DNA of 64,000 bases from Proteiniclasticum sediminis (GTDB taxonomy: Bacteria; Bacillota; Clostridia; Clostridiales; Clostridiaceae): positions 62,001 to 126,000 of the forward strand of contig NZ_JAGSCS010000001.1 of NCBI RefSeq assembly GCF_018128025.1, in the 5' to 3' direction. The notes under the pieces are model-generated. The model worked only from the letters and a program-made list of their open reading frames with translations, was not told where the DNA came from and searched no databases. Shown here piece by piece: positions 1-8,592 of the stretch. Each line of letters begins with the position of its first letter. The first letter of the stretch is position 1. The position numbers were made by a program, and so were the translations under genes.

Positions 1-1
1 C

Positions 2-763
2 GATGTGCGTTATGACATGCACCGCCCGGAATACGGCCCCGAAGCCTATGCCCTATGCCACTTGAAGAATGCGGCATTTCTCCACATGGACCGGGATTTG
101 GCTGCCCCGGCAAAGGCCCATGGCGGCCGTCATCCGCTTCCGGATCTCCACATGATTCAGGAAAAGCTCCGCAGCATCGGTCTTTCCGATCATTCCCGGG
201 TCATCATCTACGATGACGGGGATAATAATGCTGCGGGAAGGCTGTGGTGGATGCTGAAATACTATGGCCTCCAGGATGTTTATGTGCTGGAAGGGGGATT
301 CTCCGCCCTTTTGGAAGAGGATCTCACCTCAGCGCAGAGCGAGTTTTCCCGAGGCGACATCACCCTGAATCCCCAGGAAACCATGACCGCATCCTATGAA
401 GAAGTGCTCGCCTATGCCCAGGGGGATATCCCTCAGGATCAGGTCCTCATTGATTCCCGAAGCGCCGAGAGGTGGCGGGGAGAGGTGGAACCGGTGGATC
501 CGGTGGCAGGTCATATTCCCCATACCCGGAATGTGTTTTTCCGCCAGCATTTTGACGGACAGAACCGTCTGCTTCCCCTGGAACAGGTGAAATCCCATTT
601 TGGCGATCTTTTGGAGAAGGAGATCATCCTCCATTGCGGCTCGGGAGTCACCGCCTGCACCAACACCATGGTGCTGGATGAGCTGGGGAAACCCTCCCGT
701 CTCTATGTGGGCAGCTACAGTGACTATGTCAGCTACCCCGAAAATACGGTGGTGAAGGAGTGA
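2..763 (+). CDS. Sulfurtransferase, rhodanese family (5' truncated by window)
   Basis: Two-domain rhodanese (thiosulfate or 3-mercaptopyruvate sulfurtransferase type), which moves a sulfane sulfur through a cysteine persulfide. The reading frame is open from the first bases (D-V-R-Y-D...), which matches the middle of the first rhodanese domain, so the true start lies upstream of the window and no start codon is assigned. The second domain carries the active-site loop CGSGVTA near residue 211 of the visible part, followed by the usual YVGSYSDY motif near the C-terminus. The loop does not by itself separate thiosulfate from mercaptopyruvate specificity. The stop codon is 4 nt before the next gene, so the two are probably co-transcribed. 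Family certain, substrate unknown. Confidence 0.9.
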   Translation, partial: DVRYDMHRPEYGPEAYALCHLKNAAFLHMDRDLAAPAKAHGGRHPLPDLHMIQEKLRSIGLSDHSRVIIYDDGDNNAAGRLWWMLKYYGLQDVYVLEGGFSALLEEDLTSAQSEFSRGDITLNPQETMTASYEEVLAYAQGDIPQDQVLIDSRSAERWRGEVEPVDPVAGHIPHTRNVFFRQHFDGQNRLLPLEQVKSHFGDLLEKEIILHCGSGVTACTNTMVLDELGKPSRLYVGSYSDYVSYPENTVVKE

Positions 764-767
764 GTTT

Positions 768-1670
768 ATGAAAAACCCGCTCATTGGCATGCGGACGGTG
801 AAGACGGCTCTGGTTGTCATCCTGGCCTATGCCGTATCCCTACTCCTCAATCAAGAGCCGTCCTTTGCCCTGATCTATGCCGCCGTCATCTGTATTGAAA
901 CCTCCGTGGTCACCAGTTTCAACACGGGCTTCAATCGGGTGCTGGGTACCGTGGTGGGGGGTGTTATTGGACTTATTGTCTCCTACATCCCTCTTTATGG
1001 GGGATTCACCATGGCCTTGGGCATTGCCATCACCATCATTTTCTGCAATCTGCTCCACATTAAGAAGGCCACGGGCATTGCCATTACGCTGGTCATCATC
1101 ATCGTCACGGGTTCCGATTCGGTGGCTCCCGGGGTCTACGCCATGCATCGTACCCTGGACACGGTGATCGGGATTGTTCTGGCCACCATGGTCAACCTGC
1201 TGGTCTTCCCTCCGGATCCCATGAAGCGGGTCCGGGAGAGTTTTCATCAGTTCACCCATTCCGCCAAACAGGTGGTGGGGGACATGATGGAGTTTAACCT
1301 CAGTGAAGGCCTGAGTGATCTGGGAAAACGCCTCGACGATCTCAAAGAAAAGTTTGACAACATGAATACGGAAATTCCGGTGCTCAAACGTTATGAGCAG
1401 GAAGAGTACGATTACGTGGTGCAAATGCTGGAAGCCTCGGAACGGGTCTATATTTACGCCGAAGCCATTGCGCTGACAGACCCTGATGTGAAAATGACCC
1501 GGGACAATCATCTGAAACTCACCAAACTTCTGGCCCGGGACATCCAGCGGACCGAATTTGTGGATCTGGAGCAGTCCACCCGCGAAGACATGATCTTCAA
1601 CTATACCCTGGCTAAACTCATCTCCGCTCTGGAAAAAGTTCTCAAAGAAAGCCCCCGGTTCAAGGAGTAA
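768..1670 (+). CDS. Aromatic acid exporter / FUSC-like membrane protein (ArAE_1 type)
   Basis: 300-residue protein with a hydrophobic N-terminal half (about residues 10-150, several membrane segments separated by Gly-rich turns, e.g. GTVVGGVIGLIVSYI) and a soluble, charged helical C-terminal half (about 160-300). This is the layout of the ArAE_1/DUF939 branch of the FUSC family, whose better studied relatives export aromatic acids; the substrate here is unknown. The start ATG follows the sulfurtransferase stop by 4 nt with AAGGAG upstream, suggesting coupling. A second, divergent member of the family is at 46101-47132. A strong terminator follows directly. Confidence 0.75.
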   Translation: MKNPLIGMRTVKTALVVILAYAVSLLLNQEPSFALIYAAVICIETSVVTSFNTGFNRVLGTVVGGVIGLIVSYIPLYGGFTMALGIAITIIFCNLLHIKKATGIAITLVIIIVTGSDSVAPGVYAMHRTLDTVIGIVLATMVNLLVFPPDPMKRVRESFHQFTHSAKQVVGDMMEFNLSEGLSDLGKRLDDLKEKFDNMNTEIPVLKRYEQEEYDYVVQMLEASERVYIYAEAIALTDPDVKMTRDNHLKLTKLLARDIQRTEFVDLEQSTREDMIFNYTLAKLISALEKVLKESPRFKE

Positions 1671-1672
1671 AG

Positions 1673-1702
1673 AAAAACCTGCGCAAAAAACGCAGGTTTT
1701 TT
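1673..1702 (+). terminator. Rho-independent terminator after the FUSC gene
   Basis: Perfect 11-bp stem (1673-1683 with 1691-1701; AAAAACCTGCG pairing with CGCAGGTTTTT), 7-nt loop, ending in a T run. It begins two bases after the stop codon. Confidence 0.9.
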
Positions 1703-1814
1703 GACTGAAAGGGTGAAAATTCGTCATAATGACAGGGGAGTGCACCCCTCGAATTTCCTTTGATTCTGAAAGTTTACCCGGGGCTTAAATTAAGTTTAAT
1801 TCGACCGGTGTCCC

Positions 1815-1843
1815 TTGTGGAAAAAAACACGAGATGGTAAACT
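1815..1843 (+). promoter_or_regulatory. Possible promoter for maf-radC
   Basis: TTGTGG at 1815-1820, a 17-nt spacer and TAAACT at 1838-1843 resemble a sigma-A promoter 64 nt before the maf start. The match is imperfect and rests on sequence inspection only. The rest of 1703-1906 shows only small hairpins (for example around 1862-1878) and no gene. Confidence 0.4.
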
Positions 1844-1906
1844 ATAAAGTAGGAATTTTTCAGGAAGCGAAAGTTCCTCAGAATGCAAGCTTTTGGAGGT
1901 GTTTTC

Positions 1907-2482
1907 TTGAAATTTATTCTGGCATCCGGGTCCCTCCGGCGACAGGAGCTGTTAAGCCGACTGCTATCCGACTACGCCATTGTTGTCTCGGATTTTGACG
2001 AAGACAGCATTCCCTACGAAGGAGATCCTGAAGAGTATGTCATGACCCTGGCCCTGCAAAAAGCCCGGACCGTGCAAGCTCAGTTTCCGGACAATCCGGT
2101 GGTACTGGGTTCTGATACTGTGGTATGCCAGGATGGTGAAATTCTGGGAAAACCGCGGAATCGGGAGGATGCTTACCGCATGCTCCAAAATCTGTCGGGA
2201 AAAAGCCATCAGGTGTATTCAGGGATCGCCCTGCTCCTGGATTCCCAGAAAGGGGAAGAACTCACCTGCACCAAAACCAGCGTAAAATTCTCTGAACTGT
2301 CCCATGAGGAAATCGAGGCTTATCTCGATGCCGAGGAATGGCAGGACAAGGCTGGTGCCTATGGCATCCAGGGTTACGCTGCACGATTCGTCGAAGAAAT
2401 CCATGGCGACTACTACAATGTCATGGGACTTCCGCTGAGCACCCTTTATCAGCTGCTAAAGAAACACCAGATTATCCTGTAA
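1907..2482 (+). CDS. maf: Maf family nucleoside triphosphate pyrophosphatase
   Basis: 191-residue Maf protein, a house-cleaning pyrophosphatase hydrolysing non-canonical or pyrimidine NTPs and linked to septum formation. Visible family motifs are the N-terminal ASGSLRRQELL (usually AS-x-SPRR; the proline is leucine here), SDTVVCQDGEILGKP in the middle and the GKSHQVYSGIAL block. An ATG lies 24 nt upstream in frame (1883), but GGAGGT at 1895-1900 is correctly spaced for the TTG at 1907, and the protein then begins MKFILASGS as in homologues. It overlaps the preferred RadC reading frame region only through alternative upstream starts. Placed before radC-mreBCD as in many Clostridia. Confidence 0.93.
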   Translation: MKFILASGSLRRQELLSRLLSDYAIVVSDFDEDSIPYEGDPEEYVMTLALQKARTVQAQFPDNPVVLGSDTVVCQDGEILGKPRNREDAYRMLQNLSGKSHQVYSGIALLLDSQKGEELTCTKTSVKFSELSHEEIEAYLDAEEWQDKAGAYGIQGYAARFVEEIHGDYYNVMGLPLSTLYQLLKKHQIIL

Positions 2483-2508
2483 TGGAATGGGCAAATCTGG
2501 AGGATTGT

Positions 2509-3189
2509 ATGGATCAACGAATCATGGATATGCCCCAAAACGAACGACCCCAGGAGAGGCTGCTCCGCTATGGCGCAGATAGTCTTTCCAACAGCGAACT
2601 CTTGGCCGTGATTCTCCGAACGGGAACCCGGGACGAGAACATTCTGAACCTGGCTCAGCGCACGCTGACCCTCTTCAACGGCATCAATGGCCTGTTGGAA
2701 GCCTCTCAGGATGACCTGATGAAAATTGAGGGAATCAAAGAAGCCAAGGCTTCACAAATTTTATCGGTGGCGGAGCTGGCCAAACGCTATAAAAGCTATC
2801 GAAGCGGGGACAGTTACAAGATCGGATCCCCCGGCGATGCCGCGGACCTGGTTATGGTGGAACTGCGCGAGTTCAAGCAGGAAGTGCTGAAAGTACTGCT
2901 GCTGAATACGAAGAATGTGGTCATCGGAGTTCACAATGCTTCCATGGGAAGCCTGAATTCCAGTATCGTCCATCCTCGGGAGATTTTTAAGGAAGCCATC
3001 CGAAAAAGCGCGGCATCCATCATCATGGTGCACAATCATCCCTCGGGAGACCCCACCCCCAGCAGCGAGGACATCGCAGCCACAGGGCGGATCCGGGAAG
3101 CCGGGAAGCTCATCGGCATCGATCTTCTGGATCATGTCATCGTGGGGAACGGCCGATACATCAGTTTACGAGAAAAAAACCTATTGTAG
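2509..3189 (+). CDS. radC: RadC family JAB/MPN-domain protein
   Basis: 226 residues. An N-terminal helix-hairpin-helix-like part (about 1-95, with NSELLAVILRTGT) is followed by a JAB/MPN+ domain carrying the metal-binding motif VHNHPSGDPTPSSED (about residues 165-180). RadC was once called a DNA repair protein, but its function is unsettled; the motif implies a zinc metalloprotease-like fold. An upstream in-frame ATG at 2482 overlaps the maf stop, but GGAGG at 2499-2503 fits the ATG at 2509, which gives the usual family length of about 225. It lies directly before mreB, a gene order conserved in Firmicutes. Confidence 0.93.
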   Translation: MDQRIMDMPQNERPQERLLRYGADSLSNSELLAVILRTGTRDENILNLAQRTLTLFNGINGLLEASQDDLMKIEGIKEAKASQILSVAELAKRYKSYRSGDSYKIGSPGDAADLVMVELREFKQEVLKVLLLNTKNVVIGVHNASMGSLNSSIVHPREIFKEAIRKSAASIIMVHNHPSGDPTPSSEDIAATGRIREAGKLIGIDLLDHVIVGNGRYISLREKNLL

Positions 3190-3246
3190 AAAAGATCAAA
3201 AGTACAGAGAAAAAAATTAGTGTAATGTTGAAAGGAGTTATCATCA

Positions 3247-4260
3247 ATGCGTCTATTTGGAATGAGCAAAGATATGGGGATTGACCTGGGTACAGCCAAT
3301 ACCCTGGTATATGTAAAAGGGAAGGGGATCGTTCTTCGTGAGCCCTCCGTGGTGGCTTTCAATACCCAGACCAACAAACCCCTGGCCGTGGGCGAAGAAG
3401 CCAAGCGGATGATCGGCAGAACCCCAGGCAACATCGTGGCGGTTCGTCCGCTGAAGGATGGTGTCATTGCAGACTTTGACATCACCCAGACCATGCTTCG
3501 TCAGTTCATCGAGAAGACCGCTTCCAAGTCCGCTTTCACTTCCCCACGGATCATCGTGTGCTTCCCCTCTGGAGTCACCGAAGTGGAACGACGGGCAATT
3601 CTGGAAGCTACCAAGCAGGCGGGCGCTCGAGATGTCATCCTCATGGAAGAGCCCATGGCCGCAGCCATCGGGGCCGGACTTCCCGTGGATGAGCCTACCG
3701 GTTCCATGATCGTGGACATCGGCGGCGGTACCACTGAAGTTGCCGTGGTTTCTTTGGGCGGCATCGTTGTGGCAAAATCCCTGCGCGTGGGCGGAGACGA
3801 GATGGATCAAGCCATCGCGGCCTACATTAAGCGAGAATACAACCTCATGATCGGTGAGCGTACCTCAGAAGCCATCAAGATGACCATCGGATCTGCTTTC
3901 CGCGTGGAAGGCAGCGAAGAAGGCTATATGGATGTCAAGGGCCGCGATCTGGTTACGGGACTGCCCAAGGTCATCACCGTTTCCGAGACGCAAATTCGAG
4001 AAGCGCTCCATGAGCCCATTTCCGATATTATCGAAGCCATCAAGACCACCCTGGAGAAGACTCCCCCGGAGCTTTCTGCAGATATCATGGACAAGGGAAT
4101 CATGCTGGCCGGCGGCGGAGCACTGCTCAAGGGTCTGGGTGAACTGATCACGCATGAAACCCATATGCCCGTGGAAATTGCAGAAGCACCCCTGGACTGT
4201 GTCGTCTTGGGTGCAGGAAAGGCACTGGACAACTTTGACAAGATTGCCCGAAGCTATTAG
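3247..4260 (+). CDS. mreB: Rod shape-determining protein MreB
   Basis: 337-residue bacterial actin that polymerises under the membrane and directs lateral wall synthesis. It shows the actin-fold nucleotide motifs: [19 protein letters not shown] at the N-terminus (phosphate 1), [17 protein letters not shown] (phosphate 2, about residue 157) and [12 protein letters not shown] (adenosine motif, about residue 280). An RBS (AAAGGAG) precedes the ATG. The hydrophobic N-terminus expected for membrane contact ([11 protein letters not shown]) is present. mreC follows after 2 nt, so mreBCD form an operon. Confidence 0.97.
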   Translation: MRLFGMSKDMGIDLGTANTLVYVKGKGIVLREPSVVAFNTQTNKPLAVGEEAKRMIGRTPGNIVAVRPLKDGVIADFDITQTMLRQFIEKTASKSAFTSPRIIVCFPSGVTEVERRAILEATKQAGARDVILMEEPMAAAIGAGLPVDEPTGSMIVDIGGGTTEVAVVSLGGIVVAKSLRVGGDEMDQAIAAYIKREYNLMIGERTSEAIKMTIGSAFRVEGSEEGYMDVKGRDLVTGLPKVITVSETQIREALHEPISDIIEAIKTTLEKTPPELSADIMDKGIMLAGGGALLKGLGELITHETHMPVEIAEAPLDCVVLGAGKALDNFDKIARSY

Positions 4261-4262
4261 GG

Positions 4263-5111
4263 ATGTGGGGGCTGTTTAAAAACAAGCTGTCAAGAACCAT
4301 TGTGATCTTGGCTGCTGTTCTTGTGGTGCTCATGGGGATCACCGTCTATCGAGACAATAAGTCCCTGGTGGAAAGCGGAGCCGGTGCTGCGCTGAATCCG
4401 GTTCAAAAGGTACTCTATTCGGTCAATAAGCGAGTGGAAAGCTTCATCGACTTCTTTCTTCGCTATGAAGATGTGAAGGCAGAAAACACCAAGCTCATCC
4501 TGGAGAACCTGGAACTGGAGGATAAACTGCGCGCTTACGAGACTATGCGTCAAGAAAACGAACAGTTGAGAGCCATGTTTGACATCAAAGACCGCCGAAC
4601 GGAATACGACTATCTCGGGGTGAACATCATCGGCAGTTCCGGTGGCGGAATCCTCACCTCTTATACCATTGACCGAGGAAGCGACGCGGGAATCAAGGCC
4701 GGCATGGCCGTCATGACCCCCGCGGGCATTGTGGGACAGGTCACGGAAGTGGCCTCCACCTGGGCACTGGTGGAGACCCTATCCAGTGAAAATGTATCGA
4801 TCCATGTGACCACCGTGGAAAATAAAGCCAACAGTGGAATCCTGCGGGGACATACGGGCGCAGGACAGGCCCAACAGGCGAAAATCACCTACCTTCCCTT
4901 GGACGCGGATATTGCCCCCGGCAACCAGGTGGTAACTTCCGGTCTGGGCGGGTTCTATCCGCCGGATATTTTCGTAGGTAAAGTGATCAAGATTCTGGAA
5001 GACAAAGGGGAACTGATGAAGACCGCCATCATTGAGCCTGCCGCAGATTTCAAGTCTGCTCAGCAGCTCTTTGTGATCATTCCGAAAAACAGCGAGGAAG
5101 TGCAGTACTGA
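4263..5111 (+). CDS. mreC: Rod shape-determining protein MreC
   Basis: 282-residue membrane-anchored elongasome protein. It has a short cytoplasmic start, one transmembrane segment (about residues 10-28, TIVILAAVLVVLMGITV), a coiled coil (about 70-105, rich in E/L/N heptads) and the extracytoplasmic beta-barrel MreC domain (about 115-275, including GSSGGGILTSYTIDRGSDAG). In the known complex MreC links MreB to MreD, RodA and PBP2. The ATG starts 2 nt after the mreB stop and the last base is shared with the mreD start. Confidence 0.96.
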   Translation: MWGLFKNKLSRTIVILAAVLVVLMGITVYRDNKSLVESGAGAALNPVQKVLYSVNKRVESFIDFFLRYEDVKAENTKLILENLELEDKLRAYETMRQENEQLRAMFDIKDRRTEYDYLGVNIIGSSGGGILTSYTIDRGSDAGIKAGMAVMTPAGIVGQVTEVASTWALVETLSSENVSIHVTTVENKANSGILRGHTGAGQAQQAKITYLPLDADIAPGNQVVTSGLGGFYPPDIFVGKVIKILEDKGELMKTAIIEPAADFKSAQQLFVIIPKNSEEVQY

Positions 5112-5599
5112 TGCGAAAAATCCTAATCATCCTGGTCGCGCTGGTCCTTCTGGTCCTGGATCAGACCGTGATGCCCTTTCTGGCCGTCTATGACAGTTAT
5201 GCCAGTCTGGTCTTCACCTTCTTTGGACTGTATGCTGTGACCACCGATGCCGAGGATGCTGTGTTTCTCGCTTTGGTCACGGGAATACTTCAGGACCTCC
5301 TTTTTCCCTACATCTTTGGACTCCATACCTTCCTTAATCTGTTTCTTTTTCTGGCCATGAGCCGATTGGGGAATTCCCTGAAAGAAGGGAAGAAGACCCT
5401 CCCGGTCTTTTTTGTCACCGTGGCTCAAGGGATCAAAACATTGCTTTTCCTTGGGATTCTCTATCTCTTGGGGATCCGGGGAAACCCTCTGGCTCTTATG
5501 ATCATGCCGGCTTACACCTTCTTGCTCGCCATAGTTCTCTACAAGCGAATGATCGCCTTTGGCCGAATTCCCATCATTAAGCGGGAATGGAAATTTTAG
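5111..5599 (+). CDS. mreD: Rod shape-determining protein MreD
   Basis: 162-residue integral membrane protein with about five hydrophobic segments, MreD length and position. The sequence is weakly conserved in this family, so the assignment leans on position behind mreC (1-nt overlap, TGATG) and topology. Unlike many Clostridia, no PBP2 (mrdA) gene follows; a terminator overlaps the stop codon and a group II intron begins six bases after it. Confidence 0.92.
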   Translation: MRKILIILVALVLLVLDQTVMPFLAVYDSYASLVFTFFGLYAVTTDAEDAVFLALVTGILQDLLFPYIFGLHTFLNLFLFLAMSRLGNSLKEGKKTLPVFFVTVAQGIKTLLFLGILYLLGIRGNPLALMIMPAYTFLLAIVLYKRMIAFGRIPIIKREWKF

Positions 5600-5623
5600 A
5601 ACCCGAAACCGGGTTCTTTTTTT
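5598..5623 (+). terminator. Terminator of mreBCD and 5' exon of intron copy 1
   Basis: 8-bp stem (5598-5605 with 5610-5617; AGAACCCG pairing with CGGGTTCT), 4-nt loop and a T run to 5623. It overlaps the mreD stop codon. The intron starts at 5629, so this hairpin is the likely insertion target. Confidence 0.9.
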
Positions 5624-6145
5624 ATGCTGTGCGTCCAGCTAAGCTGGACCATACTGCCGGTGAAAGTCCGGACGGGGTAATTGCCAAGAAGCCCCAGTAG
5701 CCAATCCCCATGCGTAACAGAAATGGTGCGTGTGAAGCGGGAGGGTGATGTAACTCGAGAAGAGTGCTAGCAAGGATACAGGTCGTAACATGAAGTGAAT
5801 TCTGCCGTATCGTCAAAAAGGCCACGCAAGTGGAAAGATGGGAAGTCGAGCCCCGGGCATATGGGCGAAGACCATGGAAGACAGGAAGAGCTTGGACGCG
5901 CACTGTCGAAGAATCCCACGGTATAAAGGAAGCGACATGTATCCAAAGTATGGTCTGGAACTGGAGAGACCTTCCTCTGCACGGCGTACGCCGTAGAGCA
6001 GAGGCATATAAGCCCAAGTGGTGAAATTGCCCTCTGGCAGAGAAGGAGTCGGAGGAGCTCATAGTACCGGTGACGTCATGAAAACACAAACATGGCCAGG
6101 GAAGGGGCTCTGCTTTGTTCAAGTCCCCCAAGGAGGTAAGCGCGA

Positions 6146-7438
6146 GTGAATGCGAAAGCTAACAACACCATAGACAAAGTACGAGAACTCCAGCGGGGAC
6201 TATACCAGTGCGCCAAAAACAACAGGCAGCGAAGGTTCCATGCCCTCTATGACAAGGTCCACAGGATGGATGTCCTATGGAAAGCCTGGGACATTGTCAG
6301 GAAGAACAAGGGAGCCGGAGGTGTAGACGAGATGACCATCGGTGAGATTGAAGACGCCGGCGTGGAAGTGTTCCTCCTGGAGATAAGTGAAGCGCTTGAA
6401 GGGGGCGACTACAGGCCCAGGCCTGTGAAGCGCACCTATATCCCAATGAAGGACGGCAAGAAGAGGCCTCTCGGGCTGCCTACCGTAAAGGACAAGGTGG
6501 TCCAGACCGCGGCGAAAATCGTCATGGAACCCATCTTCGAAGCGGACTTCAGGGACTGTTCCTTCGGGTTTAGGCCCAAAAGGAACCAGTATCAGGCGTT
6601 GGAGGTCATCAGAAAGAAATGCAACAACAAAGGCTGGTGGGTGCTGGACGCGGATATCAAAGGATACTTCGACAACATCGACCACGAGAAGCTCATGAAG
6701 CTGGTGGAGAAAAGGATATGTGACAGGAGGATGACGAAGCTCATCCGGCTATGGCTGAAGGCAGGTGTGATGGAGGATGGCCACGTGATAGAGACCGAAA
6801 CGGGCTCCGCACAGGGCGCTTCCATCAGCCCGCTCCTCTCCAACATCTACCTCAACGTGCTGGACTGCTACTGGGAGAAGAACTACAGCCACCTCGGTAC
6901 CCTGGTCCGCTTTGCCGATGACTTCGTCATCATCGCAAAGACAAAGAAGGATATCGGCCACGCCTATAAGGCGGTGGCGTATGTGATGGCGAAGCTTGGC
7001 CTCCAGCTCAACTTGGAGAAGACGAGGTTCGTGAACATGTATGACGGCAAGGACGGGTTCGACTTCCTGGGCTTCCATCATAGGCGAAGCCAGATGGAGA
7101 CCAGAAAAGGCAGACGCTACACGACGACGGCACAGGTGCCGTCGAAGAAAGCGAAGAAAGCGATGAGGGAAAAGATCAAAGAGGTGTTCCAGTCAAGGAG
7201 CAGCCTGCTCCTCGAAGTGCAGGAGGTCGTCAGAATCCTGAACCCCAAGATTGTGGGACTCAGGAACTACTACGGCCTGAAACATGCGAAGAAGGCACTA
7301 AATACCCTCGACTGGTACGTCACGAAACGTCTCATCCTCTGGTATAACATGAAAAATCAGAAAAAGAGGAGGCTTGGCGGGTACCGTAAAATCGTGCACT
7401 TGCTGGACTCCGCCGGACTGAAGAAACTCGGGGCCTGA
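6146..7438 (+). CDS. ltrA: Group II intron reverse transcriptase/maturase, copy 1
   Basis: 430-residue intron-encoded protein that aids splicing and copies intron RNA into DNA at the target site. The reverse transcriptase domain (about 50-300) shows the catalytic aspartates in DADIKGYF (Asp170) and RFADDF (Asp258, Asp259), plus GFRPKRN and the SAQGASISPLLSNIYL block. The maturase/X domain follows (about 310-430). There is no room for an HNH endonuclease, so the protein is of the endonuclease-free kind. GTG start with AAGGAGG nine bases upstream. The gene is intact and identical in protein sequence to that at 14340-15632, which suggests recent activity. The symbol is used in the general sense of an LtrA-like maturase. 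Confidence 0.96.
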   Translation: MNAKANNTIDKVRELQRGLYQCAKNNRQRRFHALYDKVHRMDVLWKAWDIVRKNKGAGGVDEMTIGEIEDAGVEVFLLEISEALEGGDYRPRPVKRTYIPMKDGKKRPLGLPTVKDKVVQTAAKIVMEPIFEADFRDCSFGFRPKRNQYQALEVIRKKCNNKGWWVLDADIKGYFDNIDHEKLMKLVEKRICDRRMTKLIRLWLKAGVMEDGHVIETETGSAQGASISPLLSNIYLNVLDCYWEKNYSHLGTLVRFADDFVIIAKTKKDIGHAYKAVAYVMAKLGLQLNLEKTRFVNMYDGKDGFDFLGFHHRRSQMETRKGRRYTTTAQVPSKKAKKAMREKIKEVFQSRSSLLLEVQEVVRILNPKIVGLRNYYGLKHAKKALNTLDWYVTKRLILWYNMKNQKKRRLGGYRKIVHLLDSAGLKKLGA

Positions 7439-7469
7439 CGTTATGATGCGCATGGAAGAAGAACATCGG

Positions 7470-7544
7470 AAAGCCGTGTGCGGGAAAACCGCATGCACGG
7501 TTTGATGAGGGGAAGGAGGAAGAAATTCCTCCGACCTACTCTAC
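7470..7544 (+). other. Group II intron domains V and VI, copy 1
   Basis: Domain V is about 7470-7503: a 34-nt hairpin with the AGC triad at 7472-7474, a lower stem (GCCGTG with CACGGT), a two-nucleotide internal bulge and a short loop after TGCGG/CCGCA. Domain VI follows with the stem GGAGGAA/TTCCTCC and the last bases CCTACTCTAC. Which adenosine is the branch point cannot be settled by eye. Confidence 0.8.
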
Positions 7545-7551
7545 CTTTATT

Positions 7552-7578
7552 CAACACTACTTTCATACAGAGCCAAAT
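7552..7578 (+). repeat. 27-bp direct repeat, left copy
   Basis: Begins CAACACTACTTTCATA, 7 nt after the end of intron 1. The same 27 bases with two substitutions occur at 13762-13788, in the same orientation, 34 nt before intron 2. Each copy is followed closely by a terminator-like hairpin. Confidence 0.8.
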
Positions 7579-7579
7579 G

Positions 7580-7617
7580 AAAAGGCGGCGTCTCCAGATG
7601 GAGTCGGCGCCTTTTAG
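7580..7617. terminator. Imperfect hairpin terminator at the left island edge
   Basis: A stem of about 16 bp with two mismatches (arm AAAAGGCGGCGTCTCC, second arm GGAGTCGGCGCCTTTT) and a short loop. The second arm ends in TTTT on the plus strand and the first arm gives TTTT on the minus strand, so it could also end the minus-strand SDR transcript. The remaining 7618-7720 holds no recognisable gene. Confidence 0.6.
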
Positions 7618-7720
7618 AATAAATGGGTTTTTTTGGATATACTGAAAAACATGGAGTTTAGAAGAATATTTAGTCTCATTGGCCAGAAGCCTGGTCAGTT
7701 TGAAGCATAAACAGAAGAGA

Positions 7721-8575
7721 CTAGCCCCTTAGTACCTTAAGATCAGGACCTCTTCCCTCAAGGATGTCCTTCACTCGTCTACCTACCAGGGTGTTATAGA
7801 TCGGGTGAGTCAGGATGTAGAACTGATTTTCTTCGATGCCGTTCATCACACTCATGCCTATGCTGTCAATGGGCATTCCTGTTGTGATGACAAACTCGGC
7901 TCTCTTAAGTCCTGCCGCATATTGAGGAGAACTGTAGTATGGATCGCTCTTGTCCGAGAATCTTTCAGGACGATGGTTCTCATGATGATGAAGGTCTGTC
8001 TGAACAAATCCGGGACAAAATACGGACATCTGGATATTGGCATTTATGGCTTGAAGATCAAAGCTTGTACTCTCACTTAGCGCCACACTTGCATGCTTTG
8101 TAGTGTGATAAGCGGGCATGCCGTTTGTTGTGATCAGTCCTGCAATGGATGCCACATTCAGGATATGACACTCAGAACCCTGCTTAAGCATGATGGGGAT
8201 AACCCGTTTCATGGCGTAAATCTGACTCATGAGATTTGCACCCACAATCCAGTCCCAGTCTTGAAGAGGGAGCTCCCATACGGGACCTGAGATGGCGACA
8301 CCAGCATTATTGACAAGAAAATCAATGCTTCCATAGGTGTTCATAGCGGTATCCACCATTTTCCCGATTTCACTGTCGAGGGTGACGTCACAGTGGACAC
8401 CGGTAACCTCAGCACCCTTATGTTTAAAATAGGACACAGCAGCGGTTAAACTTTCTTCATCAATGTCAGCAAGAACCAGTTTCATTTCCCGGCTTGCACA
8501 TTCTTTGGCAATTTCAAATCCGAATCCATTACCTGCTCCGGTAATAACGGCAACCTTATTTTTAAAATCTTTCAT
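7721..8575 (-). CDS. SDR family NAD(P)-dependent oxidoreductase
   Basis: 284-residue classical short-chain dehydrogenase/reductase, interconverting a hydroxyl and a keto group. The Rossmann motif TGAGNGFG spans residues 12-19, NNAG is at 89-92, and the catalytic tetrad is Asn114, Ser143 (NVASIAG), Tyr156 and Lys160 (YHTTK). Asp37 at the end of the second beta strand points to NAD(H) rather than NADP(H). The C-terminal 90 residues are longer than in minimal SDRs and likely form the substrate lid. It lies 17 nt downstream of the flavin reductase gene on the minus strand, so the two are probably one operon. Codons are A+T richer than in the flanking mre and min genes. Family certain; substrate (sterol, bile acid or other alcohol/enone) unknown. 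Confidence 0.9.
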   Translation of the reverse strand: MKDFKNKVAVITGAGNGFGFEIAKECASREMKLVLADIDEESLTAAVSYFKHKGAEVTGVHCDVTLDSEIGKMVDTAMNTYGSIDFLVNNAGVAISGPVWELPLQDWDWIVGANLMSQIYAMKRVIPIMLKQGSECHILNVASIAGLITTNGMPAYHTTKHASVALSESTSFDLQAINANIQMSVFCPGFVQTDLHHHENHRPERFSDKSDPYYSSPQYAAGLKRAEFVITTGMPIDSIGMSVMNGIEENQFYILTHPIYNTLVGRRVKDILEGRGPDLKVLRG

Positions 8576-8592
8576 GGTAAAAATCCCCCTTC

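Larger units (their letters stand above)
5629..7544 (+). mobile_element. Group II intron, copy 1
   Basis: Self-splicing retroelement of 1916 bp. The 5' end is the group II consensus GTGCG (5629). About 517 nt of structured, gene-free RNA (domains I-III and start of IV) precede the maturase gene in domain IV. The 3' end carries a domain V hairpin with the AGC catalytic triad (7472-7474) and a domain VI hairpin. The boundaries come from comparison with copy 2 (13823-15738): the copies agree to 7544/15738 and then diverge (C versus T). The 3' end could be a base or two shorter. Both copies sit just behind terminator-like hairpins, the habit of class IIC introns; the class itself is inferred. It lies in the same direction as the host operon. 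Confidence 0.93.

Noticed and set aside
5622..6131. Antisense 169-residue frame (and shorter ones) in the 5' part of both introns, repeated at 13816-14325
   Set aside because: It lies opposite the catalytic RNA of the group II intron, has no ribosome binding site and is open only because of the RNA's composition. Such frames are commonly mis-annotated in introns.
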